Source of the DNA: Xestospongia bergquistia
Lineage: Eukaryota; Porifera; Demospongiae; Haplosclerida; Petrosiidae
NCBI GenBank assembly: GCA_963965975.1
Contig: OZ014419.1
Location: forward strand, 2,268,701-2,332,700
Direction of reading: 5' to 3'
DNA: 64,000 nt
The translations under genes and the position numbers were made by a program. The notes beneath the pieces are model-generated. The model worked only from the letters and a program-made list of their open reading frames with translations. It ran no database searches and was not told the DNA's origin. Position 1 is the first letter of the stretch, and every line of letters begins with the position of its first letter. This document shows, one piece after another, positions 12,666 through 26,100 of this stretch.

Positions 12666-13599
12666 AAAATGTCAACTTTATTATAAATATATTTTTTTAT
12701 CGTGATAATAATTGATATGATGATATTTTAATTTGATGCATTAAAACAATTATGCGTATATTTGATTGTGAAATATCACAATAAATACTTCTTTGAACAG
12801 AAGGACTTTAAAACAATTGTTGTATAATATTGAGACCTGCTTACAGTGATAAAAGTAGGGAAGAGGATCACAATGAATTTTGTTTGTTTTGTTTAGCAGA
12901 AATAGATTTCTTTTTCCTCTTAGAATGATCCACTTTATGCCACTATTTGAGAGAGAGAGAGGGGGCACATATTATGTGTAAGAAATTCCCCCCACATTTC
13001 ACTATAAACCATGTTAAAGACACCACTTTTACCACTATCAATAACCAGTCAAAACCACACTTGGAATTTTCCCATAGACATTACTGATTACACAAATAGC
13101 ATAGCACAGAACTAGAGTGGGCTGAGTATAGGGAGAGAGTATGATGTCAGGGAATAAAACAAGTGGGACCAGTAATTCTCACAGAATAGAGAGATTACTA
13201 TCAATTTCCTGAAGGTGTTTGATAATAAAGTTATCACAACTATCATAAAAGTCCCCAACCAAAACTTAATAAGGATGCTTGTACCCTTCAGAGTACATTA
13301 TGTACAAGTATTAATCAAATGTACAAGTATTGTAGTTGAAATTGTATAACAAATGTTGTTGGCAGTCTGCCATAAACCCTATTCAAGCTATAATCATAGC
13401 ATCTTGTCTACAATATCAAATAATTAGAACTATTATGATAAGCAACCACAACTCTACCATACAAAGTACATATACATGTCTCCCTGTACATTATGGTATT
13501 ATGAGTTAACAGGTTATTAGGAAGATATAACTGAAGGAACTTCTACCATTTTTGTTGAAAATACAATAGGCCCAGTATTTAGTGCATTATCTGTCGAAT
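12666..13599. other. Intergenic, AT-rich, no gene seen
   Basis: Gap between the convergent ends of the alpha2delta-like gene (+) and the SUCO-like gene (-). It should contain both 3' UTRs. A purine-rich GA run lies at about 12950-12963. The open frames here are short and show no domain or splice context. Confidence 0.5.
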
Positions 13600-16500
13600 T
13601 TATAACATTGGCATTAAATAGAGTACCTGGTCTATGTGGGTATTGTCTGAGTCACTATAACCTCCTAAGGGTTGACTTAAACTCTCAAAGGAAGTTGAAC
13701 TCAAAGACTGAGTACTTGATAAGGTAGTGACAATTCCTTCACCATCATCCTTGTCTAAAGAAAAAGACTTTCGTGCATCACCATTACAACCACTAATGAA
13801 CAATGATTTGTAAGGATGTGTAGAGTGAATAGGCTCTGCCCGTGTCAATTCCTTCTTAAGAGTTCTTAGTTCATTCTCAATGTTCTCCAAAGATTGCTGC
13901 AGACTTGTTTTTGTCTGTCTTGTCAATAGCCACTGCAAACAACAACACATAATGAGAATAGCTTCCAGAAAAGATGTTATTAAAACCACAAAGAGTACCT
14001 GGAAAAAAGCTTAAACTGAAAATAGAGTTTAGCTCAAAGGTTACATATAATTATGTCACACCTGCTAATAACTATGTGTGTGTACTACTAGCTTTACCAC
14101 TTCTAAGAGACCATTGCTGTCTTCATTAAGTGTAGATACAAGAAGAATGAGCTCATCTAATGAAGTAGTCAAATTGGCTAGTATAGATTCATTCAAATGT
14201 GTCTAAAGTAAAAAATGATAATAGATTTAATGAATAATTAAGGAGATAAATAACAGGTGTGTTATTAAATGAACTATTAGATAGTAAATATAGAATAATA
14301 TAAGATAATTAGATTAGTGGGACGTTTAGGGATGACCTACACTTATCAGTCTGAGAGGCCATTGGTTGTTACTGATACTCTAGTTTGTTGACAGAGTGCA
14401 TCCTGTGTCACTGTCTGAATAATTTCCCTCTAAACCACAAATCAAACTTAATTATGTTAACGCCACCATCTTTTAATATGAAGAATTACATTGAGAGAAA
14501 CAGTAGATTTATTTAATGTTCATAACTTTGTTTTTTTAAAAAGTCATTCTTCATTGATAGGTAATTTAGATCAGATGTTACTTACTTTATCACAAATTTG
14601 TTAGTCTATATGTTAAAGTGAACAAGACACAATCAGCTCATACCACATCTTTGTTATCAAATCTATTAGCAAACAATTAAAGCTACTATTGTTTTAGTAA
14701 TTCAATCAATGAACTCTAGTCTTAGCAGTACTTTAACACCTGGACCACATGAGCATAGTAATTATCCCACACATCAAGAATTACTAGAAATATTACTATT
14801 AGAAATAGTATGCATTCCAGCAAGTAACACGAGATCAACTGTAAAGAATTTTGCATTTATGAGAACCTCATGAAAGAGGTACTATACAAAATACTATGAG
14901 AAAATAATATAAATTAAAAAACAACCATGATAAAAACTTATGGGTTCTTGTCCAGGTATAGAGTGACAGACAACTTTCTGTCATTATAGTTACACACACT
15001 AATATCTGTACTATTTACAAACCAATAATTACATTAGGCAGGAAATGTTATTAATAACATTACCAAAGTAATGAAATTAAGGGGAATTTGTGGCAAATGA
15101 CTCCTGTTTGATGGAGATTCTTTAAACTATAGCACACAGGTGTTCTAAGAGTTGTGGTCAACTATCATTAAACTTTTACCACTAGTGAAACAAAAACTGA
15201 ACCTCACTTTACTAATGTGACTAAGTATTAGTAACCACAAAAATGGTCCAAAAAGATAGTGACTATTTTCATAACCAGGTGTTAGTAAACTATCCTTAGT
15301 AACATGAAACACCTGTCAATACATTACTGTAATAATATTCATAGCCAAAATGTTTACATGTTAACTATATTCATTGCTTACTTGCAGTTTGAGAGAGAGA
15401 ACAGTTGAGTTCAAAGATGCTATTCTTCTTTCAAGAGATTTCTGCATGTCATCTGTTCTATTTTTATTTCTTTTAAGACTAAAAGAAAAATATGAACATA
15501 TTAATTCACTTCTCACTCATCCAACTGTGTTCACATCCCACCAATCTATCATGTCTTTTATGTATCCCTCCTCCATTGTTATTGATAATTTGTTTACCTA
15601 GAACTAATCTGGTCTAGATAGCTTCCAAATAAACTCATGTTCATCTCAAGGTTATTAATACGATTACTGAGACGTACAAACACAGACTTCTCACGAGGTG
15701 ATCCACTTGCTCCATTGGTTCCCCCATTTACCCATCCACCTTCCTCACTAGGTAATGATGTCATGTTTGTTTGATTTCCCACAGACAGAGTCTGATTACC
15801 ACTAATATTATTATGTGTGAGAAGGGAAGATGTATCAGAAGTCTCGTTCTTGCCTTGGACTTCTTGATATAACTTGCTCTCGTCAATACTTTGATGAGTC
15901 ATGTTTAATTGATGAGATAGATAGCTAGTTGGTTTAACAGCTAATGTACTGTCATCTGTCTTCTCTTCTTTTATAGACAAAGAATCTTTGTGGATGATGG
16001 GAATTTCCTCTGAAGAGTGGAGAACAGCTGTTGGAACAGGAATGTTATTGTTAGCAGACACCAAAGTATTTGGAGTCTGATCTGGAACAATTATGGAAGG
16101 AATTTGATATTGAGGTGTTTGAGTTATATGTAATACTTCATCTGTCATTTCCTCGTTATAAAAAGATTTTGTTTCCATATTTGGAGATACAGTATTTATT
16201 AAATCTTGACCACCTGTGGAACCTGGAGAAATTGTGTCTATGATGTGGGTAGTCATCTGAGTGGTAATACTAGTTTCTGAATCAGACTGAGTGGGTGATA
16301 TTAAAGAAAAGGAAATAAGGGTGGACTCAGTCAAATTACTCTCAGTTGGTCCCAAAGATGAGGCCACATTGGAAATGCTTAAAGTGGGTGTATTAGATGT
16401 TGATTCCAGGTGTTCCTTTGAAGGTTGGGGGCTGACTCTATTGATGGAAGTTTCAGGGAAAAAGACACCAGAAGTTTGACCTGTGTGAATGACATGAAAG

Positions 16501-19500
16501 AGAGATGATAATAATAACAATAGCAGTTTGTATAAACTCTTTTAAAAGAGAGTATTCTAAAATGAGAGTAGCTATTGTATTCTGTCATAGATAGCTGATT
16601 CATTATATTATTACTATTTTTAGTTCTTACTGAATTTATCAGTTGATTCATATGAACTTTGCACAACAGGAACACTAGAAGGAGGGAGAGAACAGATGGC
16701 ATCAGCCACACAATAGAAACATTATTATAAATGAGACTAGTGAGCAAACTAATGTGGTCTAAATTGAATAATTAACATTAACCAAAAATAAAAAGAATGA
16801 TCCATCACTTCACAGCTGTATACACACAAGATAAGGAAGAGGGATCTAACAAATAACAGTGCAATTATTGTGACAGCGTAATGTTTGCCAGCTGTAAAAA
16901 AGGACAGTCACATGTACAGATGTACAACTATTGACATCTGGTGAATCTCTTCACCAGATGTACTGGATTTCTCAAAGAAGAGTAGAAAGATGAAAAGAAG
17001 GTGCACACATGAACACACCTGTGATATCACCCTCCTACTGTATGCTCATGTGTCATACAGCTGAGCAAACCTGTCCAACAAAGACACTTGAAAGCTCTGC
17101 CTTCACATGATGCTTGTCTAACCAACTGTACAACAACAGTACCAACCCAAGAGTGCAGGTGGCAGAGTATTAGAATCACTTTTGATTGAAGTATACCAAT
17201 GTCTAGTTAATCTTGTTTAATATGCAAACAGGATCAAAGAAAGAACTGTCATAACCACACCTTGGGTGTCTAGAATGGGTTGGAGTTTACAAGGTAAAAG
17301 ACAACCACACTGGAGCTAAGAATGTTGTATACCCACCCCTAGTATGGAGAGAACCCACTACAATGGGATACTATGTTTTGGTTTAACTGATTTTTAACCT
17401 TCTACAACACAGAGGCCATAATAAACAAGGCAATGATATTAAGGTCCTAATTAAACTCTTAGCACAAGAGCAAATTTCCTTTTTGATAAATGATTTATAT
17501 GAAAAGACAAGTTGTTTTCCTTAGAAATGCTGTAGATAATTAAGCTAATCTATCTTACCTATGTCAACTTGTTTATAATCTATTCATCCATTTATCCATT
17601 AATCTATCTATATATCCATCCATTATATCCATTAAATGAGGAGCTAATCTATACTTAAGCATTTATGGCATGTTGACCTAATCCATCTTGTTCCTATGGA
17701 AAGCTGTCTAAAACTGTCCACCATTAGTTAGGGTAAACATGTACAGATGGGTCAAGATTTAAAAGACTTTCAACTATGCCACACAGCATATATGTAACGA
17801 ATGCCATTGGTCATTAGCACAGAGTAAAGATGGTTTGTATTAGAAGTGAGAGGGAAAAAATGACACCTGTAAAATGTGAAGCATACACACATTGAGAGAA
17901 AGGCATACATGCAAAGATAGCCAGCCACCTGCATGAACAATCTCTCCCAGCTGCTCTAGCAGTTTGCCATTTTCCAAGTGCCATTTCAGACATACTGTAC
18001 ACATATTGTTTATAAAAGGAATTATGCCAATAATATAACTGTTCTTAAAAATGTTGGTTAAACAAGCGCTTTTGGCAAATAATTAGTGCATATAATTATC
18101 AGTGCAAGGACACCTGGTAAGATAGATTTGGCGTTAGATCATCCATATTAATTATTCATAGCGGATGTCCACTTGTCTTTTGTACACATCTAATGAAGTG
18201 TGTGTGTTATGTGGGCAGTGCAGACACAAATTGCAGACATTCTGCCGCCAGCTGACGAAGCCGTGTGTTTATAAAAGCAGTGTTTCTAGCCGAGTGGCTA
18301 GCAATAGTTGGCTGTAAGCATCATAACCTAGCTGCATATTTCGAACTTTTGCAAGTTGCTTCTTTTCCCTTTACACCGGTATGATGACTCGCTCCATGAA
18401 TAGACCAGAAAGTCCTAAGAGCCGTTACTCAGGCATTGGTAAGAGATACTAGTTAGCTGTTCTGGGCAGTAAATCACCTTAAATTTTTGTTCTCCTTGTC
18501 TACAGGATCTCAACCACCTCGTCTTCAAGATGGCTCAGTCTGCAAAAGACAGCCTTTATCTCCTACTCAACGGTCGGTTAAAATGCTCTCTAGTCAAAAG
18601 CCAACACTTCAAGAATGCATGGCTCAACTTAAAAGCCTCTTGCCTAAAATAGGAGATGAGGAAGAACAAATCTCAGAGGTAAGAAACGTTGCATCACTTT
18701 AAGCTCAAAAATAGTTGTACTACATTTTATTATAATATTATTTTCGTGTTGAGTTTATGTTCTCTTCTATTGCAGCTTGCTCTGGTTGAAAGAACTATTA
18801 ATTATATCGCATATCTTGAAAGTCTTCTAAGTACAAAGCAGGTACGAGTCTAAAAGACTGTAATGTGTTATAAATTATGAATTGTGTGTTACATATAACA
18901 TGCATTTCTCTGCATGAGGCTAGCACCTGTACTTAATGAATATAATTAACTAGTAATATTCATAACCATTTCTCTGTTTTGTTCCCATAGGATGAAACAG
19001 TACAGTCTACAGTAGAAATGTTCCGAAAAATGGCTGTTTAAGGGGGGGACAGCTCCTCCTCCCACCAAGACTGCCACACAGCAGGACTATCTCACCAATC
19101 TAGCATATATCATGCGTGTCTATGTCGCAGGACAAAAGAAGAGAGATACAAGTGTCACGTGACTAGTAGTGTGTGACCCAGCTGTCTCTTGAAAGTATTG
19201 GAACTTTGCTAGAACTACAGGCCATTGATTACCACTTGTAGACTGGAGCAATAACTAGCTAGCTACATTGTGAACAGATCTGCAAAACATGTTTAGTTTT
19301 TTTTCTGTAATCACACCTTTTCATTTTACTAAGTACATTTCCTTTTTAAGACTTTCCCTTAATCACAGTTGTTGTTAAAATATAACTTCTCTTTCAATAA
19401 TAACTCCACCTGCTGTCTGCCAACACAGGAATGGACAGATCGCTAGATGTGTTACTCTCATGTTTGTGTGATTATGTGATTGTTGTCAGTTCAAACAAAC

Positions 19501-20079
19501 ATTAGCAAACGTGTTGTAGGATGTGAAATCAGCTATTGTTATCATAACATACTGTTGTATTACTAACACTAATACAGAAAGCTGGTACAATATGATATAC
19601 AAACTGCCAATATAGAAAACTAAGTCAATGCAGGATCACAAACTTGGTACCAATCCCTTTAAAACTTGTAACTATTATTTGATTATTTTGATGTGGGTAG
19701 TTTGAACATATTCACTATAGTAATTGTTTAGAAAAAGTCAAAGCATTTATGAGAGAAGTGTCAAACCTACCCACAGCTATTCAGATCAATCCACACACTG
19801 ATAATATTGTATTTTTAAAACATGAATTGTCTGCTATGAGAGACTCAACAATGAGTTACACACAGATACAAGTTGCGTTACTTGGTAATGAATAGACAAA
19901 AGGAATCTTACCTTTCTCTTAGCTTGTCTTCTTTGTCTTCAATTGATGTATATTGAACTGGATAGTGAGGATCACTGTCTTCAAATTCTTTTCCTTCTGA
20001 ACCCATTAACCCATGCATGGCTTTACCAATAACACTGAAAATTGCATCTGTGTGTATGTGAGTGAGTGAGTGAGTGAGT

Positions 20080-20127
<48 letters not shown>

Positions 20128-23100
20128 TTTCAAACCTTTGTTATTAATGTTGACAACAAAACATGCTTAAATTCATTATTACCATCTTTTGTGAGTAAAA
20201 CAATCCTTAGCAATATCTAACACCAGAAACCCCAAACATGTCAGTATGGTGAAATAATAAAACAATATATACCAGATCTGACACTGACAGTTAGTAAGAG
20301 CCACCTGCTGTTACTACAGCTGGTATTGGGGTGTCTGAACTCTCAGTCAGTTGAAAAAAACAATGGCAATTCCTCTCACACCATTAATGGTCAGATAAAA
20401 CCAATGGAACAATGAATTATGTAAACCCTTCCTGGACTTTGGTTGACCACTTGTTGGCAATGACCATACACAGTCAAAACCTACTACCACGAAGACAGTA
20501 CAGATAGAGTGAATGATAATAGATAGTAAAGAAATTGTTTGTTGTTAAACAGTGAATTAAGAGGTGCATTTCAGTGCAACTGCTATGTGTGAAATTAAAA
20601 CAGTATATAAAATACAACTTTGCATGTAATATACCTTATCACATGGTTTGTTATTGTATCAGCTACAATGACAGTTTCAATGTGTACAATAAACAAAGAC
20701 AGAACATGAAATAACTGGATCTTGTTTGGATGCATACAATATACACTGTAGATTAATTATTAGTAGGGGCATACTCATCAAGTACAGTCCATTAACGAAC
20801 CAATCAATAACAGATGTTATGATGCATCTGTCCTGATCAAAATACTTAATGAATTTACTCCATGATACAGTGACCATCTGCAAGCACAAGAAATGGTTAA
20901 GCCTGACTAATACCCACCAATGTGATTAGATATCTACATTAGATCTACATCCCATCACAGCTGTTTATTCAATTGAAAATCAGTTCTGTAACTAATGAAC
21001 TACAAATAAAACAACATTCTAGTTACTTTACATTATGTATTTCTCCTTTCAACAAAGATCAACATAAGGACATGGCTAATATATGGCAACATTGTGTACA
21101 ACAACAATAAGATTAGCAGTTGTTGTAACGCCAGCTACAGGGAAACCTCTTTATGTAGATTGCAGCTGCTACTCCTGACATGGTAACGTACACTATTTAT
21201 ATTATCTCAACCACAATCTACTATACTTCATGTTATGTAATAAAGAGATTTTACACAATGTAATTCACTCAGTCATTTAAAATTACTCTCCATTATTTAT
21301 ATGCATTAATTATTTCATTCATTGTTTCAATCTTTTTTATTATTCTCCAATAACCATTAAACTAGCACCAGTAAGCAAACATTAGAGTGGTTGCTAAGCA
21401 ACAAAGTGAAAGCTCCACCCACCACTTATAACAAGGAAACCCCAAACCCTTGTAATGTAATTTGCTAGTTTGCAAACTTTGCCAGCCACAAAGGATTAGT
21501 AGAGTGGCCACCTGCACTTTATAAGTGTAGACACCACACATAAGTAGATGACCTATTAGTCTATACAGCTATTACAAGCCAAGTACAGGACATTGTATAC
21601 ATTGCTAATCACATTGACACTACATATAGGGTAGAACTATTGTTAGGATCATATGGCTATTAAATAAACTTCAATATCCTACTCAAGACACAGCTATTAT
21701 AAAGTCATGAGTGAGTCAGAGGGCCACCCCAGACTTAGTGGCTCTGTTAACAACACATGCAGGTGCATGCGTTCCATAAGTAAATGCAAGCTCCAGCAAA
21801 AGGCAAGGTATGCAAGGAATGTCTAGTCACTGCTAGTGTAGTTAATGAACTGTGCAGTTTAATAACACTACGTCAGTAATAAGGCCATAGTGTGTGTGTA
21901 TAACTAAAGAAAGTGATATTAGTTAATTAGACAATGCTCTTTCGCACCTGTGCCCTTCTGTTAATTCCCAGCAGATTACCCACCATTCATGGTAACAGCA
22001 CAAAATGAGTCAAACACATATTTAAAGTATAACTACTCTGCCAATAGAGTCTGTTAGTTAATATCTCAATTAAATGACAAATCAAATTAATTTATACTAT
22101 AACAAAACCACAATCAATTTATGCAATGTGCTAATAGAACACGTGTAACTAAATTCATGTAACACTACATTGATCAAACAAGAAAAAGAAGTATGTCCCC
22201 CCCCCGGGTGCCACTTTACCCAGATGATTGTACAGGCTATATATATATATATTATGATCATTTGGTGCATTTAAACTTACGTAACTTCTCAGGTGTAGTT
22301 CTACACTACTACAATTTCAGAGAGTGACTTCATTGCATTAACGTATTGTGTTATTGCTATTAATCTAATTACATTATTATTATTGCAAGGTCGTTGCTAA
22401 CAAAGTAAAAGTGATTAGTATTAGGGTGGGGTAGTGATAATATAATAAAGAGTTGCATTACAATGTCAAGAATCAGACTAAGTCTGACTGAGGTGTTATT
22501 ATTAGGACATTTGTGAAATGCCCCTATGGGAAAGAACGTCAACAGATGTTACAATGATGGGAGCTAATAATATTGTATGGCAAGATATGGAGAGAATTAA
22601 AAAGAAAAGTCAATTAGAGTGGAGGGTCAAGATGTAAATGGCATTTTAAAATGTGATGGTATGTGAGTTGACACATCTTAAGGGTTATTGGTATGCCGAC
22701 ATTCAAGTGTCATCATTACACAGCAATATGAACAAATAAACACTCATAGCCATTATTACATAACTGAGAATTGTAATAATGAATGGAACCCATTATGACA
22801 ATGACCTTGGCTTAGAAAACGATTTTTAGAGCGAGTCAGTTTTGTTTATCGGACCCTCTTGGAATGCTATTATATGACATAGGACAAGTCAGAGTTTGTC
22901 ATTTACAAGAAAATACATGCATTGTATTGAATGGGGGAACAAAGAATGTTGAACATTTTATCTTAAAATATCATTTTTAAAAAGAAGGCTGAGGTCACAT
23001 CATGTGTAATTGTAACAAGTGAAGTCAACTTTCCAGTTGTAATCTAATGGAGACAACTCTCTTCCTCTCCTACAAGTACCAGCTGTTGTGTCACTCATTG

Positions 23101-26100
23101 GTCCACAAAGGTCTTCAGGTTTATAAAAACTTTATGAGTTATTGTGTACACATACATATAATCCACTCTATAGTTCTTTCATGTTATCCACAACACAAAC
23201 TCCACTAAATTATTCATTCTAGCTAGCTGTTACTTTAAATTCTAATTATTCTAAATCTATGTCTCTAATTCCCGGCAACCTTATGATGTGGGTCAACTTT
23301 ACAAAACCACAAGGAATCAGTTTTAGACAGAAGTTCACATCTGCTCTTTATGAGTAGTGTGGTCAGAAGCTAAGATTACTACTATCACATTCACTCTGCT
23401 CTACCACATATGCATAAACAAAAGAGACTAAAACTACTATAACACTATATTACACTCTAATACTTAGCAAAGACTGCTCGTGTAATAAGTATAGCCTTGA
23501 GGTGTCTTAGGAACCACAATGTCGCACTCCTACTATGCAATGGAGAACTTAGCAGTTAAAAGAAGCCCAGTGTGTTCTCTCTCCACCTGGCTCATAATAT
23601 ATAGATCACACACAAGAGACGTGACTTATGTGACTAGATCAATGTTTATCCATTGGGTTTCATAGTAATACAGTCATATAAAAATAAACATACAAACATC
23701 AGCAAACAACTGTAACCTAATCTACTATGACGATAAACACAGTTTCCTGACGACAGAAGCCTACACTACAAAGCCCTTACAAGTCTACATAAAAGGTATA
23801 TACATTCTATGTAGTTGAGCCAAGCTATTGTGTTGGAATTTCACAGGATTTAGGGTACTTTATTGTATACCTTCAATGTCAGTCTAAATAGTCTATTGAT
23901 TGATATTGGCTCAACAACAAATTGTGACTGTACTGTGCGATATTATTACCTGTGGCAGCAAAAATTGGATTGCCATTCTTCTGTGCAATATCGGTGTCTT
24001 TGTCATCTGTAAAGAGACAGAAATGGATAGATTGTAATCTCTATGGACAGCAATACATGGATAAATGAATGCACAAACGATGAATCAATGGATATATAAA
24101 CAAATAAATGGATGGCCAGATGGCTAGAAAGTAATGAACTAATTTAATTTGTAGGAGTGATACATTTTTTAAAGAGCTACCAATGAGCGATACAATATAA
24201 TACCTTCGGATTAATTAATGACATGCTAATTAAACACATAGACAGACAAACAGACAGATAATAGACTAACAGGTGTCTTATGAAAACCACCCCCACAAAG
24301 AAATATGAGATATTTCAACACCTGCATCTACCACCTTGTTAATATCAACTACTATGTTACTATGTGAATGCGATTAGAACAATCATGAATTATGTTATCA
24401 AGAGCTGAGAGTGAGAAATATGGATCTGCCTAGGGGGGGATGTTGAGATAAGAGCGTCAGTGATCTGTAGACATACTTATATATAGGTTGTGATAAATGA
24501 GGAGTGTGGCATACTTCTTTATCTAAACAATCACTAATGATTGTATAACACAAAATATAAACAGGCACTATTTGTAAGTGTATATACAGCTGGATGAGAT
24601 TATTGCGGTTAAATGTCTTGTAGAGTAGAGTGACATTGTGTAACTTAGTCAGGAATTTAATTCATGAAATAATGAATGAAGGAAACAGATGATTGGATGA
24701 TTAAATAATGATGGACATGTGACAAAAACATTGATAAACCACTCTAAATAACTCTCAGTATAATATCAAATTTATAACACAATACAAATGGATTGTGCTA
24801 ATGTTTATTAATCCTTAATTCAGTGGGTTGGTTGCTAATAGGTGATGATTATTTAACGCACACAATATTACATAACTCAAAGCCAAGCATTGATGCTATA
24901 CTTATATTAAACTAACATTAGCACATACTATCTTTGGGTTGTTTGTCCCCATAGAGAATGACATTTCTAGACATCAGCTGTGGCCAGTCAGTATGGCCTC
25001 TCTCATACCGCCCTCATTAATAAAATCACTACATTAGCACAAATGAATGTGTACTAAGAAATTAATGAATTAATTGATTTATCTCTTGCCATGGCAATCC
25101 CCAGACCAACCACCTGTTCTGTTCATTCTCCCCTATAATGCATGCAAATAGACACACACATGATGATTATCATTCACAAGTGGCATACAAGTGCTATACA
25201 AGTACAAACATGAGGTAACTAATTGACCAGTGCTTGAATGGGAAACCCAAACTATTATAGTCTATATCTTTGGCGCCATTTTGTCAGCCACAGCATTGTT
25301 AGTGAATACAACTTTAGTATTAGTTTGTATGCAAACACCGTCTAATACAGGATATTATAAAGAGCTGTTGGGTGTAAAGGACAGTTCAAAATCATTATCA
25401 CAGATTAGGCACAACACAACTGAAAGCACAATAGGAACATAAAGGAAATAATCAAACAGAAGAAATAAGAGCACATATTTAGGACACTTCTATACTAATT
25501 CCTTATGTATTAGGGACACCTCTATAGTAAGAGTAGTTCCAAGGAGTGTCTTATACTAGTACTAATATTTTGTGTGCAAAAACATTATTGTATGTAAAAT
25601 TCATGTGATAGTCATGTGTTAGTCATGTGACAAGCATCTGTCAACATTTATGATGTTCAATGAACCTGGACACATGGGTATATAAATTTCACACTCTACG
25701 TACTACACACCAATGGACCATCCAATCAAACAACTGATCTTTTAAAGGGAAATACACTAATGTAATACATCAAAGAGTGGATCATTTATCATCCAGAACA
25801 CACCCTAACATCCCCCAATTTAGCATAAGTTCATTTGATCTCTCATAAAACATATGTCACCGACACACATACGATGATAAGGCCATTTGATAGTACTATC
25901 AATCACAACAACCTCCACACCTAACATTCTCATCTTCCTTAATGTTACTTAGCATAGCTATGAACAAAATTACCCGCATCGGTTGCTTAGCAACTTATTA
26001 AAAATGATCTAAGCCCACAGCTATTTACAGAGTAAATTGTGATGTAGTACATTAAATAGACAGGTGTTGGAAACACAACCTCAGTGTTTTTAGGTACAAC

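Noticed and set aside
16481-16520. Acceptor at 16481 (cattcacacag) for SUCO exon 9
   Set aside because: It looks stronger but puts exon 9 out of phase with exon 8; the site after 16537 keeps the frame. A hidden small exon would rescue it, but none was found.
25230-25442. 70-codon plus-strand frame with a hydrophobic stretch ([12 protein letters not shown])
   Set aside because: Isolated in SUCO intron 6, with no family match, no start or splice context, and AT-rich DNA readily gives such hydrophobic frames.
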